A DNA stretch of 64,000 nucleotides from Leishmania donovani (GCF_000227135.1 NC_018236.1:267523-331522), one strand, 5' to 3'. Shown: positions 49,401-58,702, counted from the stretch's first letter. Translations and numbers: made by a program. The notes: generated by a model from the letters alone, not told the origin.

Positions 49401-52400
49401 TAGGAGAACCGCAGAAGCCGTGCCCCCGCCGCCCCCCGTGTGCGCACGGTTGCCACCGCCGCCACGGGCGGCCGCCGCCCCGGTAACCGCCGTTGCCGCG
49501 CCATGAGTAATCATCGCGCTGTACTGCCGAAGCGCCACCACGACATCTGCGTATATGGCAGGTACCCCCTGCAACCGCAGCAGCGACGACTGTACGCCAG
49601 AGGCAGAGGACGACGACGCCACGTCCGCGATCGACGCTGCCGGCTGCGAGCGCAGCACACGTGAAGCGCTCTGACCTGCAAAGCGCACAAAGTCCGCGAG
49701 CGAGTCCATCAACGGCGGCGGCCGCTGCTGCTCCGCCTCCTCCGCGCTGTCCTTGCCTCGTCGCTGCGGCTTGGGCGACGCCATGGCGCCAACGGCCTCG
49801 TGCGCGCTGCCTTCCGCGTCAGCCACTGCACCGCCATCCATAGCGGCAGAAAAGATCAATGGCCACAGTGTTGGCACATGAAGTAAGACCTCCTCGAGGA
49901 GCTCCACCAAATCAGCAGGGGCGCTGGCGTGCATAGATACCGTGCTGGGCTCACAGGCGGAGCCCCGCTTCGACGAGTCAGCGGCGCCCGTCGCTGCCGT
50001 GGCAGGAGACAGAGAAGCGGGGGCGGCGCTGGCGGTGCGGGTGACGCCGTCTCCCTTCTCTGCCTTCGCTTCAAGCACCTCCTGCGCCCTCGACCCACCA
50101 TCGGGCGCGCCTTCGAACGCAATGTACACCACGCCCGGAAAGTCAAGCGGTGGCACGGGGCACGTTGAAGCACCACTGTCGCCCTGAGCCCCGGCTGCAG
50201 CCTCGGAGCTGCCGTTGCTGGTGTTGCGCGCGTGGCGCCCGCTCTTGCCGCTACCGCCTGCACCCTTCTCGTCGGATTCGGCATCCAGAGTGCCTTCCAC
50301 CGCCTCCTGCTGCCGCATCAGGCGCTGGTGCCCGTCATACACGCGCCGCGCCCACTGCGTTTCTTGCGCCACGGCGAGCAGCGAGCGGCGCTGCCGTGCG
50401 TTGGGGTTACGCAAGACGTTGTTCCACACATGCACCAACGTTGCCCAAAGCAGCCGCAGCATCGCGTCCGCGACAGCAGGGAGGCAGGCTACCGCGCCCG
50501 CTGCAGTCATGGTCGACGACATGACGTATGTCAGCTGCTCCATAAAGAGCGTCAGTACGCGCACAGCGAGAAGCTGCACCGCCGCATCGGCCCATTCTGG
50601 GGAGGAGGGGGGGAGACCTAGCAGAACTTCGCACAGCGCCACCAGCGGGGGCAGGAGAAGTGGCGCCGCAGCCGTCTTTAGCGTTGGCCTACTTTCGGTG
50701 TTGCCGCTGCTACGCGAGAGATAGTTCAGGATTGCAGCCACCAGCTGCTGAGCCGTATCGACTGTCAGCGGCGAGGACGCGAAGGCGGGGGCAGCGGACG
50801 AGGATGGCAAGCTGTCTCGCCTCGCTGTGGGAGAACCACGGGTGCCTCTTCCGGTTCCCTCTGGCCCACCACCGTGCGCCTCCGACGGTCCCAGCATCCG
50901 TTGAATCTGCAACGCCAGAACCAGTCGGTACACAATCTGCAAACTGCCCAGCGCGTCGCTGCCTGAGACGGCCTTGCTTGTGTCGACCGCCGCCATGGAG
51001 TTCAGTGTGCGACAGTAGGCGAGCTGCGTTGTCGTGCTGCTCGCCTGCAGGGTAGACCACTTCGGCTGAAGCATGAGTCGTTGAACGAAGGACGTGGTGA
51101 CGGCCGTCACGGCACCACCGTCGTTGGTGTAGTAGGTGATGACCGGCATCTCCTTTAGCATCTGCGCATCTAGCACCGCGCGGACACGTTCCGCCTGCTC
51201 GCGCGTGCCGTAGACGTAGCACGCCTCCGCGAGGTAGCACCACAGCAGCACGGGTGTGTAGAGCACGAGCGCCTCGGCCGCTACCGCCGTCGCGGCGCGT
51301 GTTAGCGAGAACGAGCCGCGCAAGTTCGAGCTGCGCTTCCGCGGCTTCTTGGCGGCGCACTCTGCTTCAGCTTGAAGCATGGCGCGTATGGCCTCATCCA
51401 GCAGCCGCTGCTGTGCGCTCGGGTCGGCTGTGTTCAGCGGCACTAGCGCCGTACACACAAGCGCGTCGAGGAGCAGGAAAGACGCGCTCATTGCCACCGC
51501 CATACGTGACTGCGACTGCGACTGCTGCTGGCGTTGCTCCGCCACCCAGCGGCGGAGGCGCGCCTCCTCGTCCTTGGCAGTAACAGGGAGCACGGGAGTG
51601 GCCTGCTCCAGAGCGCGCAAGATGCGGAGCTCCTTGGCGGTGGTGCGGCCGTACACCTGTTGCTGCTCCTGCCGCACCGTCAGCGTCTCTAGGTCCATGT
51701 GCTGAGCAGTGTAGCTGCTCTTGTGTGCCTGAAGACGTGCGAGCTGCCACCGCACGGCCACCCAGAGAGAGGTGAGCTCCGTCAAGGCATCTCGTGCCGT
51801 GCTCAGCTGACCAACGTTCGAGGACTTCGCGCATGTCGCAACGGTCGCCGCAGCCGGCGCGCCAGCATCTCTGATGTCGCTCCTAGGAACTGCGTGCGCT
51901 AGCAGGGACTCTACGCGGCGTTGGAGCTGCCCCCGTACGCGATCTACGAGTCGACGCGCCGTCACACCGTGCGCGATGAGTCGCACCAGTTGCGCAGGCG
52001 GGACGCGCGTTTCTGCCACTGCCGCCGCCGCTTTCGCCTCCCCCGCTGTCGCCGAAGATGAGGGCAGCGCTGGAACGAGCTGCAGGAACCCAGACTCGAC
52101 GCCGCGCACCAGGCTGGCCACGCCGCGGTCGTCCGGAAGCTGCATACCGCCGCTACCGCCGCTGGTGCCGCTGCGCCACATCGACGTCAACACACACAGC
52201 ACCATCGTCGCGTAGGTGGCCTCCGCGTTGAGCTCCCGCTCATCAACGGACAGCGGCGCATCCGCGGTGACGGCGTTAGCATTGGTCTTGGTTGCGTCGC
52301 CATGGACGGTGGTTGCTTGGCGCAGTTGCCGGAGCGCGCGATGCCGCTGCCACTGACTGCGCAGCTCACCGCCGCAACGGAGCAAAAACGACGCGACGTC

Positions 52401-55400
52401 CGCCACAACAGGCTTCAGCATCGACAGGGCGGTCATCATCGGCGTATGCAGCCCTCCAGCCGCCATGGCCGTGACACCGCTGCTCGCAACGCTTTCGCTT
52501 GCGCCGTCCACAGAGGAAGAGGTCGGTGGCGGCGGCAGTGCACAGAGTGCAGCGGTGACCTTGTCAAGGAGCGTCGCAGATGCTCTGTACAGCTGCAGTG
52601 ACTGCGGTGACGCAGAGGTGCACGGCAGCGAGTCGCCACCGGCTCCACCACTGCTGCTGCTGCAACTGCCGGCTGCGGTATCGACGCTGAAAAGACCCGC
52701 GCTCTCCGTGAACTCACGCAACCCCACCTCGCGTACATGGCGACCATCACCACCGATGTACCGTCGCTGCAGCTGAGAGAGCCGCTGACCCACCTGGGCA
52801 AGCGAGTAGAGACGCGCGTACTCCGCAAGCTCCTCTGTTGGACACTGCACAGGAGGTAGCAGGGGGTTGGTGGAGGTGGTGGGTGCGTCAGCACCGCTCA
52901 GTGCGCGCTCTACGGCGGCAAACGCGAGAAGCGTTGCTGTCAGCGCACTCTCGTCTTTCGCGAGGCGATGCTGATGCCGTTGAATCATCGCGTTAAGCGC
53001 CAACACGCGGAGCAGCTCAATGCACCGTATGCAGGCTTCCATCGCGACTGACCGTGTCGCAGGCGTAGATGACCGCGGCAGTGGCCGCGGGGCCGTGGCA
53101 CTGTTGTTCAACTTCTTCTTGGAGATCGCTCCCTTGGCGGTGCTGCTCGCGGTTGTTGCTGCCGCGAGCTTGGCGCTGGTAGCTGCTTGCTGCCGCTGAC
53201 TGCGCCACCACGACTCCAAGGCCACCCCGATTCGGACAACGATGGCGAGCTGCGAGGACGCCATGGCGAGCGTGCGGAACGCTGTCACAGAGCGCTGCAC
53301 ACCGTCTTCGACGTCTTCACGCGCACCGCGCGCTGCGAGCGCGGCCGCCGTCCCGGGAGCCATTAGGGACGAGGGAAGGAACAGCGCCTCCCATGTCAGA
53401 GAGCGGCTGAGGCAGCGCGCATCCACCGCGTTGTACAGGAAACATCGGGGCATCAGCGACGCCTCGTGGGCTTTTTGCTGCACCACGTGCGGCGTGTCAA
53501 CTGCAGTGGTGTCCGTCGACGCACACAGTGAATTGGCCGCACCGCCAGCAGCCCCAGCAGCGCCGGCGGCGACCACATCGACGCCGTCGTCAAAACGCAG
53601 GGTGTCCTCCGCATCGCGCAGCACGGCCGCGTGTGTGAGGGCGCCGAGGCGGGTGCCACTGCCATGAGACCCCAATGATGACGGTGGCACCACGGTTTCT
53701 GCGCCGACGGGCGCCAGCTCTGTCGCCGCCATTGCGGCCCCATGCAGGAGTACCTCCAGCGTCTCCACGCAGTGCCGGTACATCGTGTGCGGCATGCGGA
53801 TGTGCACACCTGCGAATAGAGCAGATGCAGCAGCGCCCGTAGCTATGGCCGCCGTCTCACTGAAGCTCGTCATGCTGGCGGCTCGACTGCGCGTGCTCTT
53901 GAGCGACTTACGGTCTGCACCATCCTTGACGCCAAAGCCGGCATCCGCCTTTGATAATCTCCACTGCGCCCCCATGGACGACCGTGCCACAGCTTCACTG
54001 CCGCCGTTGCTGTTACCGCTGTTGGTGCCACCTGTATAGCAAGGCGTCGCGCCAGCGGCCTCAATGGCCGTGATCAGCTGCAGCGTCAGCTCCAGTGCCA
54101 TGCGTGGAAAGCTTGTCGCCAAGGCCACGACACTTGGGTGCGGGTGCGAGATACTAGTGGGCGGCGAAAACGAGGACGTTCCTGCTGCGGCCGTCGCTGC
54201 AGCAACCTGCTCCTGTGACAGCTGCGCCGCTTCCTCCGCTTCCTTGTCCAGCTTGTGCTTCGCTGGTGCGGCGGCACCTCCGCTCGAGTTGAAGGCCTTG
54301 CCCTTCTTGGCAGACTTCGCTGCTGGCAGCCCTCCTCCTGCTGACGAGGAGGCGCTAGCTGACTGCAATACGGGGCCCTTGCCCAACGCTGCTTCACTCG
54401 CACCATCGACCGGCGTATCCTCGTCGTCGTACTGCACACCGCTGGTTGCAGCGGCGCGCAGTGCATCAGCTGCCTCTGAATTGCCAGCGAGGAGCATGCA
54501 CTGCTGCTGCACTTGCGCGATACACGCCCACAAAACCACCAGCAGACGGGTTCCATTCATGCTATCGGTAGAGTTGCCCGAGCACTGGCCGTGCTGCTGC
54601 GTGGCACGTGGCGGCAAGCTCACGAGCGACGGCGCTGAAGCCGCGGGCGGCGACGAGCACTGCACGGAGAGGAGATGTGCTACTGTCTGCTGAATAAGGG
54701 CGGTGATGGAGGCCATGGTGGAGCTCGCAGTGGCCACCGTCGCGGTTGCGTTACGCGGCGACTCACAACTGCTGCCGTTGGCCGCCATCTTTGACACCAT
54801 CTCCGCTGGTGCCGCCAGCTGCATCGCCGAGGGCAAGCCGTCCTGGACGAACGCCCCTCTCCATATCGCCACAAGCAGCTGCCCAGCGCACTGCTGCACC
54901 GCGGACTCTAAGAGGTACACAGAGGACGCAGGCGGCGGCACTGGGTCAAGGTACTCGAGTTCCATGAGCTGCAAGACCTGGTGCAGGGCCCGCTGCGCGA
55001 CCGCGACAGCGGCGGGGGCAGACGATGGGTCTTCCTGCAGGTGCATGTAGCAGCTCTGGAGCAGCGAGTACTCGTGCAGACGCCAGGGAAGATACTCGAC
55101 GGCGGCCAACGGGATGCAAGTTTTGTCGCCGACGCCACCGCGAATGCGCTCATCCGTTGTGTTCTGCGCGGCCGGTGCCGGGCCGCGGGTATCCACATGA
55201 TGCAGCTCCGACATGGAGAGGGAGGTGCGGAGGGCTTCGATGAGGCGGCGGACGACCGCGCTGGCGACATTCGTGGCGAGGGCTGAGGTGGAGGAGAGGT
55301 AGGCGAGCAGTCGCTGGCACATGTTTGCCACGTACTGGCGCATGGCGAAGAGCACCGGCGCGGCGGTATCTTCGACCGCGTAGATGTGCTGGGCAACCTC

Positions 55401-56879
55401 GCCGTCGCGCGTACGTGCGTTGCGAACCAAGGCCACCGACGAAGGGGACTCCATCGGTGGTTCCGCCATCAAGTCAACGAGTCGGCAGCCCGCCACGACG
55501 ATGGTGTCGACGGTCTTCGGCGGCGCGCCGGTGGCCTGACGGACGTCCTCCTTCAGCTTCGCTTCTTCGCGCTTGAGGACGCTGGCCGCGCTAAAGGCGG
55601 GGGTGCGCAAGACGCGCTGCTCAAGCGCTACCAGCTGCTCTACACACGCGCACGCCTCCAGGGCTGTTGCGAAGCCTGCGGCATCGCCGTACAGATCGGA
55701 CTTCATGATCTCACCAAACTGGATGTAGAGAGAGAGGGCCTGGTAGCGCAGCACACACTTGTGCAACCGCAGAGCCAACGGCAGAGGAACGTCAGGCGCA
55801 AAGACGTCGAGGGCGTCCGTCACACGGACGCCCTCCTCTACGTTCGCGTCCTCTGCCGTTGCTCTGGCGCCGCTGTTGCCGGCGTTTTCGGAGCATCCAG
55901 CGGTGGACGTGCGCTTCCGGTCCTCGCGGCCACGCCCTCCGCCCAGGCTCAGGTGCTGACGGCGAGGGGTACGCATGGCGGTGGTCGCTGCTGCTGATGC
56001 CGCCGAGCCTGCCGATGCGTTGCCCGAATTCTGTAGCGGGCCGCCATCCGCCAGTGACTGCTGCTCGACGCAGCGGGCCAGCACTGACTCGTACGGAGAA
56101 GTGATGTCATGGGCAATGGGCTGCAGGAAGAAAGACTGCGCGTCGCTGCCCAGCCCAGCTTCGGCGAGGGCGGCTGCGTAGTGAAGGCAGTCCCACGTAA
56201 ACGCCAAGGAGGCGTTCAGTCGGCGCAGGCTGGCACTGGTGTTGTGCTCCGCAGCGTTCCCGCGTCCCGTTCCTGCCGTCGTGGCATTGGTCACCGTGGA
56301 TGCTATCCGCACCAAGCCATGCGGCGGTGATGATGGGCGCGACCCGGTCCTCGTGGCGGCAGCGTCTTCAACGGTGTCGGCGTCGGCTGCCCTCCCTCGA
56401 GCACCGGTGGGGTTTCCGCCGTGCCTCGCAGCAGTTGCGCTGGCCTCCGGATGAATAGTGGCCTGTGTCTTGAGAGCACTCTTGGAAGCTCTCCTGCGGA
56501 GAGCCGGGGCTGCGTCGTTATCCGTCGAGGACACCTGCGCTGCCACGAAGGTGGCACACTGAAGCTTCTTGATAAGCTCCCACAGACGCGCGCGGGCTTG
56601 CTTCACATTCGGGGGCTTTGCCGTGCGACTCGCATGCGATGTGCCATGTGACTCATCACTCGCACCACCCCCAGCTTCATGGCTCTTGGGCGGCTTGATG
56701 GGGACGGCCCTGGCGGCGGAGTCAGCGGCACTGGGGAGGACCTTGCTCGCCACCGCCGCAGCCGCAGCGCCCACATCGTTGTTGAGCGACAGCGCGAGAG
56801 GTGGGGCGGGCTGCATGCTGCGGATATAAGCGCACACCTCCGCATCCAGCTGGCGGCGTGCCTCTTCCAGCAACGCCAT
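40500..56879 (-). CDS. Giant protein (5459 aa), possibly central-pair CFAP54-like
   Basis: An uninterrupted 16.4-kb frame encoding 5459 residues, one of the largest genes expected in such a genome. It alternates helical stretches with very long Ala/Ser/Gly/Thr-rich linkers. Notable parts: a helical segment near 440-600 (LRLHKCVLRYQALSLYIQFGEIM); a Trp/Arg-rich block at about 2704-2764 (RVWNFAEQHHLKRL, AWWRRRRAARTLRHRYTQY); a coiled coil at about 2969-3031; and a block at about 3321-3362 (YEEGGLYYAASHVSEAAKRW, then SDAVDCFL) that resembles TPR-like repeats of ciliary central-pair proteins of the CFAP54/CFAP46 type. No enzyme motif, signal peptide or membrane segment was seen. The ATG at 56879 (MALLEEARRQL) begins the first helix; upstream sequence is leader. 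That it is a gene is certain. The axonemal assignment is a guess from a few motifs; any other large scaffold protein is possible. Confidence 0.8.
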   Translation of the reverse strand: MALLEEARRQLDAEVCAYIRSMQPAPPLALSLNNDVGAAAAAVASKVLPSAADSAARAVPIKPPKSHEAGGGASDESHGTSHASRTAKPPNVKQARARLWELIKKLQCATFVAAQVSSTDNDAAPALRRRASKSALKTQATIHPEASATAARHGGNPTGARGRAADADTVEDAAATRTGSRPSSPPHGLVRIASTVTNATTAGTGRGNAAEHNTSASLRRLNASLAFTWDCLHYAAALAEAGLGSDAQSFFLQPIAHDITSPYESVLARCVEQQSLADGGPLQNSGNASAGSAASAAATTAMRTPRRQHLSLGGGRGREDRKRTSTAGCSENAGNSGARATAEDANVEEGVRVTDALDVFAPDVPLPLALRLHKCVLRYQALSLYIQFGEIMKSDLYGDAAGFATALEACACVEQLVALEQRVLRTPAFSAASVLKREEAKLKEDVRQATGAPPKTVDTIVVAGCRLVDLMAEPPMESPSSVALVRNARTRDGEVAQHIYAVEDTAAPVLFAMRQYVANMCQRLLAYLSSTSALATNVASAVVRRLIEALRTSLSMSELHHVDTRGPAPAAQNTTDERIRGGVGDKTCIPLAAVEYLPWRLHEYSLLQSCYMHLQEDPSSAPAAVAVAQRALHQVLQLMELEYLDPVPPPASSVYLLESAVQQCAGQLLVAIWRGAFVQDGLPSAMQLAAPAEMVSKMAANGSSCESPRNATATVATASSTMASITALIQQTVAHLLSVQCSSPPAASAPSLVSLPPRATQQHGQCSGNSTDSMNGTRLLVVLWACIAQVQQQCMLLAGNSEAADALRAAATSGVQYDDEDTPVDGASEAALGKGPVLQSASASSSAGGGLPAAKSAKKGKAFNSSGGAAAPAKHKLDKEAEEAAQLSQEQVAAATAAAGTSSFSPPTSISHPHPSVVALATSFPRMALELTLQLITAIEAAGATPCYTGGTNSGNSNGGSEAVARSSMGAQWRLSKADAGFGVKDGADRKSLKSTRSRAASMTSFSETAAIATGAAASALFAGVHIRMPHTMYRHCVETLEVLLHGAAMAATELAPVGAETVVPPSSLGSHGSGTRLGALTHAAVLRDAEDTLRFDDGVDVVAAGAAGAAGGAANSLCASTDTTAVDTPHVVQQKAHEASLMPRCFLYNAVDARCLSRSLTWEALFLPSSLMAPGTAAALAARGAREDVEDGVQRSVTAFRTLAMASSQLAIVVRIGVALESWWRSQRQQAATSAKLAAATTASSTAKGAISKKKLNNSATAPRPLPRSSTPATRSVAMEACIRCIELLRVLALNAMIQRHQHRLAKDESALTATLLAFAAVERALSGADAPTTSTNPLLPPVQCPTEELAEYARLYSLAQVGQRLSQLQRRYIGGDGRHVREVGLREFTESAGLFSVDTAAGSCSSSSGGAGGDSLPCTSASPQSLQLYRASATLLDKVTAALCALPPPPTSSSVDGASESVASSGVTAMAAGGLHTPMMTALSMLKPVVADVASFLLRCGGELRSQWQRHRALRQLRQATTVHGDATKTNANAVTADAPLSVDERELNAEATYATMVLCVLTSMWRSGTSGGSGGMQLPDDRGVASLVRGVESGFLQLVPALPSSSATAGEAKAAAAVAETRVPPAQLVRLIAHGVTARRLVDRVRGQLQRRVESLLAHAVPRSDIRDAGAPAAATVATCAKSSNVGQLSTARDALTELTSLWVAVRWQLARLQAHKSSYTAQHMDLETLTVRQEQQQVYGRTTAKELRILRALEQATPVLPVTAKDEEARLRRWVAEQRQQQSQSQSRMAVAMSASFLLLDALVCTALVPLNTADPSAQQRLLDEAIRAMLQAEAECAAKKPRKRSSNLRGSFSLTRAATAVAAEALVLYTPVLLWCYLAEACYVYGTREQAERVRAVLDAQMLKEMPVITYYTNDGGAVTAVTTSFVQRLMLQPKWSTLQASSTTTQLAYCRTLNSMAAVDTSKAVSGSDALGSLQIVYRLVLALQIQRMLGPSEAHGGGPEGTGRGTRGSPTARRDSLPSSSAAPAFASSPLTVDTAQQLVAAILNYLSRSSGNTESRPTLKTAAAPLLLPPLVALCEVLLGLPPSSPEWADAAVQLLAVRVLTLFMEQLTYVMSSTMTAAGAVACLPAVADAMLRLLWATLVHVWNNVLRNPNARQRRSLLAVAQETQWARRVYDGHQRLMRQQEAVEGTLDAESDEKGAGGSGKSGRHARNTSNGSSEAAAGAQGDSGASTCPVPPLDFPGVVYIAFEGAPDGGSRAQEVLEAKAEKGDGVTRTASAAPASLSPATAATGAADSSKRGSACEPSTVSMHASAPADLVELLEEVLLHVPTLWPLIFSAAMDGGAVADAEGSAHEAVGAMASPKPQRRGKDSAEEAEQQRPPPLMDSLADFVRFAGQSASRVLRSQPAASIADVASSSSASGVQSSLLRLQGVPAIYADVVVALRQYSAMITHGAATAVTGAAAARGGGGNRAHTGGGGGTASAVLLDVLGKYKDDPAYAKMAVHMVREMLTMCSDAHDNLDNGSGGGAMSSSAGTGTAARKRNTGTNAPGAEVGITPIAARSTSVAAAAAIIADARLVMHTVREQVEQNRRSMEAYLDSVDSETRAWLARDGYGLCSSPQHQVAANAGARESLPIAASAGKKDGGKAAASKRKLANRGAAAKKGAGKSSAPGGNEGGLEDEEKSRHPADDEPSYTAVTRVWNFAEQHHLKRLTCAVAWWRRRRAARTLRHRYTQYNMPFMAQMHLYEAALLHMGATAQYTAVAHERRVQELLCLVSGDGSGDGDPRTGAAVDRKLAVFNPTASAAAAAATQGGGAGSGSPEKLSNSISGALAETPEDLAQTTVELLQHCARAALLFQYLWLPTRASTAVQLAVRHLQQLRVTLPQKGLSVSSTTAITALVNQLLEVPLFSIAAVQHGYWDARRDVHAGVLQPTVVKVGADVSWSHRFRFHRSVPSLLSLVSLLGQHEEMQSVQEARLHALRQRQHEELQLRLCVESEATTRAEAERDELQARVNILQQMQELLPQLRHSAAVKATLLVAAELLTSFETGLDHLRSRHRSPQGLPDAPQTVSVPSRESVHAAAAEAASTIQYFTFESVPRGGCAAATSDARGTMTMAGSHKEASRGTGGQLNTCSGRGGGDAAGLGSVGAAHYGRDMREAVLVEQLTCLARVVVSVQPTRCEAAYRVAQRLTAARYAEELLPRILQIETESRGQPRPETRAAYDQAIRNVPEVLLVLRAARTARAQLSNSEAQATNTQQQLLLQPDLASAESLSAEAMPTRDPSASDTSASWRAAVKLYQRAAQGLRAAGLIQPLGECLYEEGGLYYAASHVSEAAKRWSDAVDCFLSTPHALEDWHRHRTAPPAPPSGRRSLEELLWITAALTALANHAFPTDSPRATDATLLCALLVHQSWRLPGVVSTAASSDSAGRTAVTRAQQPHLPPAQYCLLDVHHVSASFSDALRPTVVGVSQQHSPTGMPGALADVTRGLISAAQSLLAKPSSACYSSESAVLAAFSDFVATVVLQDVELTVEARLVRAAAAAHLGSFSVAMRDIYGVCIGAGLPQPVLASLGAEETLPGFYSLGCAAASSAGATAAAVATSLSSPPPSSSATAPSSFYKDEESPSSSHNTAAVRAFLAACLPGLPLDAVAKHNTTVGNSEAAVSALLPLTVGVLASAALEERYGACLTRRVQLAIAELFVRLGTCDSAFLLTAPPTVAAAAASSSLAAATSSSASSNSAGGGGGQNRASLGETMATPRVGSGGSRGSQPPPPPPAATGRGDRPVNACTEACRYASALLQSLASADVCFILTGQSSGVMEGGGAAGVGATRPSGSSAAAAILSTQVSKARPGTSSHGAVAGASEAVAAEPRTGVSKQVDGTDGGGGGSVAPGSPCAAWLGTLGAIRQRALLLTAELLAAQGHYGACLRRLAACIAEHNEAQQYKMYHRQRQSSSAAPFPSHATSTTPHPPSRSQGPHALLKGLGVQGSDQALASFWFPYDHWVRVWLLMCRCYSHLRQYPQLEEAAGTQGLALCTAFGVAGVQKSDNSSIGKDASCWTVFQLYRLYALMQMGRLREADDVVEALELGHCAAAATSSAAAVTADSPAMGIAEDRWVAAAALRWWRTHRGKTIESAASRDVLEQLVRWAITEHGVLPWRPSTCSSSPSSSTVASPPHQQQHYVLVSPSARTILPSLALSRCATTATLWRLHDTMNHHALEQQQLSMAAVATPAALGGGEASSDEARGSGRAPQQRLTTPNCGRMSNSPSTDMASNLLTSGVPATAPSGAAASLVQALEVVSPQYITSVHASFWFESQLWAAQLKVQEVCAHLLAGAREVDVEVEAVVRGGGGGAATRGKSESACVASQTGVPPLLLSREDVLRALPAPVRNVCDELLRVLHCCVELPVQRHAYVRAILLDLTRVVSTYVRLLRARQRHTPLPQGTQSLSPATTAEPNFVSELESIAAACALLAGLVSDMERRVRTGADSLRGYATDPRVTAAASAISEANTEEQGQAPWPESLWAALQRTQDTVGRLVPTAHSDNAGGSGAAGSADVLSNPFYSSPSIHPKQPPLGSGAASSAGSAGAESDRGANAGRGYRGSSKRLSALPAPGTLPTMSATVAAQLSVPTIALTYVMLCNEAAAARALTPVADALEHDIAQQLVTRHLQRLTTPANCTYLCYRDEERQALLESVGAVLRQQQQQPQQSSRRGGSGGHSRRVGAASSPSTNAATGADGGGGSLPSVIFTEADVWRALAPPVLLAAVPTSLFSALGADALGAPLYNSVAAAAVCVVAGARASGGPAAIVGRDTSDGGKASQVRNSSRDGAHEARWQLYLSVSPLQDAEVAAAPPPLLPGSVVASLENCVLLPPSHILNAVAASAESSGAGAAAAMTTTSASVSGTAASRARIASRQSAAGGSAGATGIHARCTGGSIVSAADRGTGGAWWPPLIASAATSTRELLVPSTNWALLDSIQQCQLQQQQQQRESSRQDTDGGVKLPHSPSLAAPAAPATRGVRKLGRRSSFSSVAALTAAAGCGGGVSNAALQHKNDGAAPPCEPAPLRWTCVSLEVSGSTVRTLRRHLRAVRACMWRVEAEEGIARGAGEDASVRKNGWGSNRCTEDAVSGATGAGAAAPTAVEAHGAKRRDDHSSGIASLTVGGSSVDSDAANDHAAAARCALAAAVAQAQSALRSRVLAGGSGGGGVGGTAPGGSGAPPSAVQGAAGDGGARAGFNSNYPGGSSSAGLAAATSPSTSAGRKTANKTSGPGRNVSRASSFGGHGNGAPAAGGADGLQSGFHVTHDLADAARARQVAERRRRLLQLEEELDEAKSSLLMELLETIVSAACASSLCPTAAEAMLDEARIEADVQRLLPRCALSSDVIGFLEEWIGSHAVLNVHGKDVDHDTCGDGGDDADGEDSCSGRSRTTSLRFYSPGLHEWMQRISRYVVEQQQQKR

Positions 56880-58702
56880 GTTTTTCTGCTTGCTCTCCGT
56901 CGCTACGTGTGTGTGCGTGTTGAGTGTGTGTGCCGGAGATGGTGTGAAAGCTGAGCGGCGCACGTGGCGCCTTGCGTGCGGCAGAGAGAGAGAGTAGCCG
57001 AGGACGTCAAGGAGGAGGAGGACGAGGGGGCGAGGAGGTCGGCCAACAACCAGGAGAAGCGGGCCGCCCTTCTCTCTCTCACACACAGAAGAGGTTACAC
57101 CAAACAGAGAGAACGTCGGAGAGGCTCACAGGCACACGGGGAGAGACGTGTAAGGAGGTTCTAGTGTACATATACGATGAAGGCGAGTGCATATATATAT
57201 ATATATATAGGAGAGGCGGAAGGGGCAGAGGCTGGCAGAGGACGGGCAACCGTTGGAGGAGGAGGCGAAGATGTGGTGGCGCCCCTACACTGAGAGACAG
57301 ACAGAAATGCGCAAGCGCGTGATCTGTCGGACGCGCAGTGGTATGTGCGTATACGCGGCGAGAGGAGAGGAGAGGAGAGGGGAGGGAGAGGGGGGGAGAG
57401 AAGCTGAGGATGCGCTTGTAATAGACAATGCCGAACAGCTGATGACTGCGTCTATGCATGTGTGCGTGTGCGCTTGTCAAGGGACACAAGGTGAAGCCAC
57501 CTCTGAGTAGATCGCGATGTATGTGCTGCCGCTCTTGCTGGCGCGTAGGGTGCGTGTGGATATGTACGTGCTAAGAGGCCAGTGAATGAAGAAGAAGAGA
57601 AGAGAGGGGATGCGCGTTTCGTTGCTTGCTTGCTCTGGCATCGTCATGAAAGAGAGACAGAGAGAGGGCAGCCGTCGAACACCCCCACTACACCCCACAG
57701 GATAGCGTAAGGCACGCTGTCAAGAGGAGGAGGTGCCAGTCATAAACATACACATGCACGCACCCTTCAACTGTCATCTCTGCTGCGCCGACGCTTGTAA
57801 GCGAGCGAGGGATGGGGAGGGGAGGGGGCAGGAGGTCGGGCGTTGTTTCTATCCTGCCTGGCTCGCTGGCTTCGTACTTTAAAGCATCGGCTCGTGTAGA
57901 ACGATGCCACGTCGGAAAGGAGGAGAGACGCGGAGGGCGGTCTCACCTCCTGAAGCATGTGCGTGTGCATGTGTGTAGGTGCGGCCGGGCCGCTTACAAC
58001 GAGGGCTACACCGGCAGAAATAGAGCACATTATTTAGTAGAGTGAATCCCTGTATACGTCCTTGCTTGTGTGTGCACGAGAGCGCGGCGCCATCCGTGCC
58101 CTCACAGCCTTCCTGTCTCACCGGGTGAGGCCATGAGAGGGGAAGGGGTGGGGGTCGGGTCGGACGGATAGGGGGACGCTCTCTCGAGGCACGGCCACTG
58201 GTGGAAGCGGGAGAGAGAAGGGCCCAGCATGTAACTAGGGCCGCTTCTCAACTAGAATGGCAGCTGACAGGAACCCTGACCAGGATACCAGGCATCGCGC
58301 TTCCACCGGACAGCGAACACAGGCTCGTCACCCTCACCCAACTCTTGCCGCACTGCCATGCCCATGCGAGACGCGCACAGCGATACACGGCAAATCGCAA
58401 ACAACGGAAGACGGAAGAAATTATATATATATGTGTGTGTGCATATATGTAAGGTGTTCTCCGCTACCGGAGGCGGGAAGGTGGTAGTGGGGGGGGGCGC
58501 TACACGCAGTGGAGGGAGGAAGAGGGCGATAACGGCTTGCTGCACCAAGAAGCGCAGACGTAAGATAATCCAAGAAGAAATCAACCATACAAGCATCCCA
58601 GCATGCACGCGGACGTACCCACAGATAGACAGACAAGCTCCCTCGTCCCTTGTGAAGACGTGAACATGTGCCATCGTGCCCTAGAGTTAATGATCACGAC
58701 TC
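56880..58702. other. Long intergenic region, no gene seen
   Basis: Leader of the giant gene and 3' flank of oligopeptidase B. It holds a (TA)10 run (about 57191-57210), a GAGAG/GGA purine tract on + (about 57359-57402, a C/T tract on -), TA/GT repeats (about 58420-58450) and a G9 run (about 58490). Open frames are low-complexity. Confidence 0.6.
57191..57210 (+). repeat. (TA)10 microsatellite
   Basis: Twenty nt of alternating T/A in the leader region of the giant gene; an easily melted stretch. Confidence 0.9.

Noticed and set aside
56880..57086. Upstream extension of the giant protein
   Set aside because: The sequence reads as leader (Leu/Arg/His/Thr-rich over C/T tracts and GT repeats); the ATG at 56879 begins the first ordered helix.
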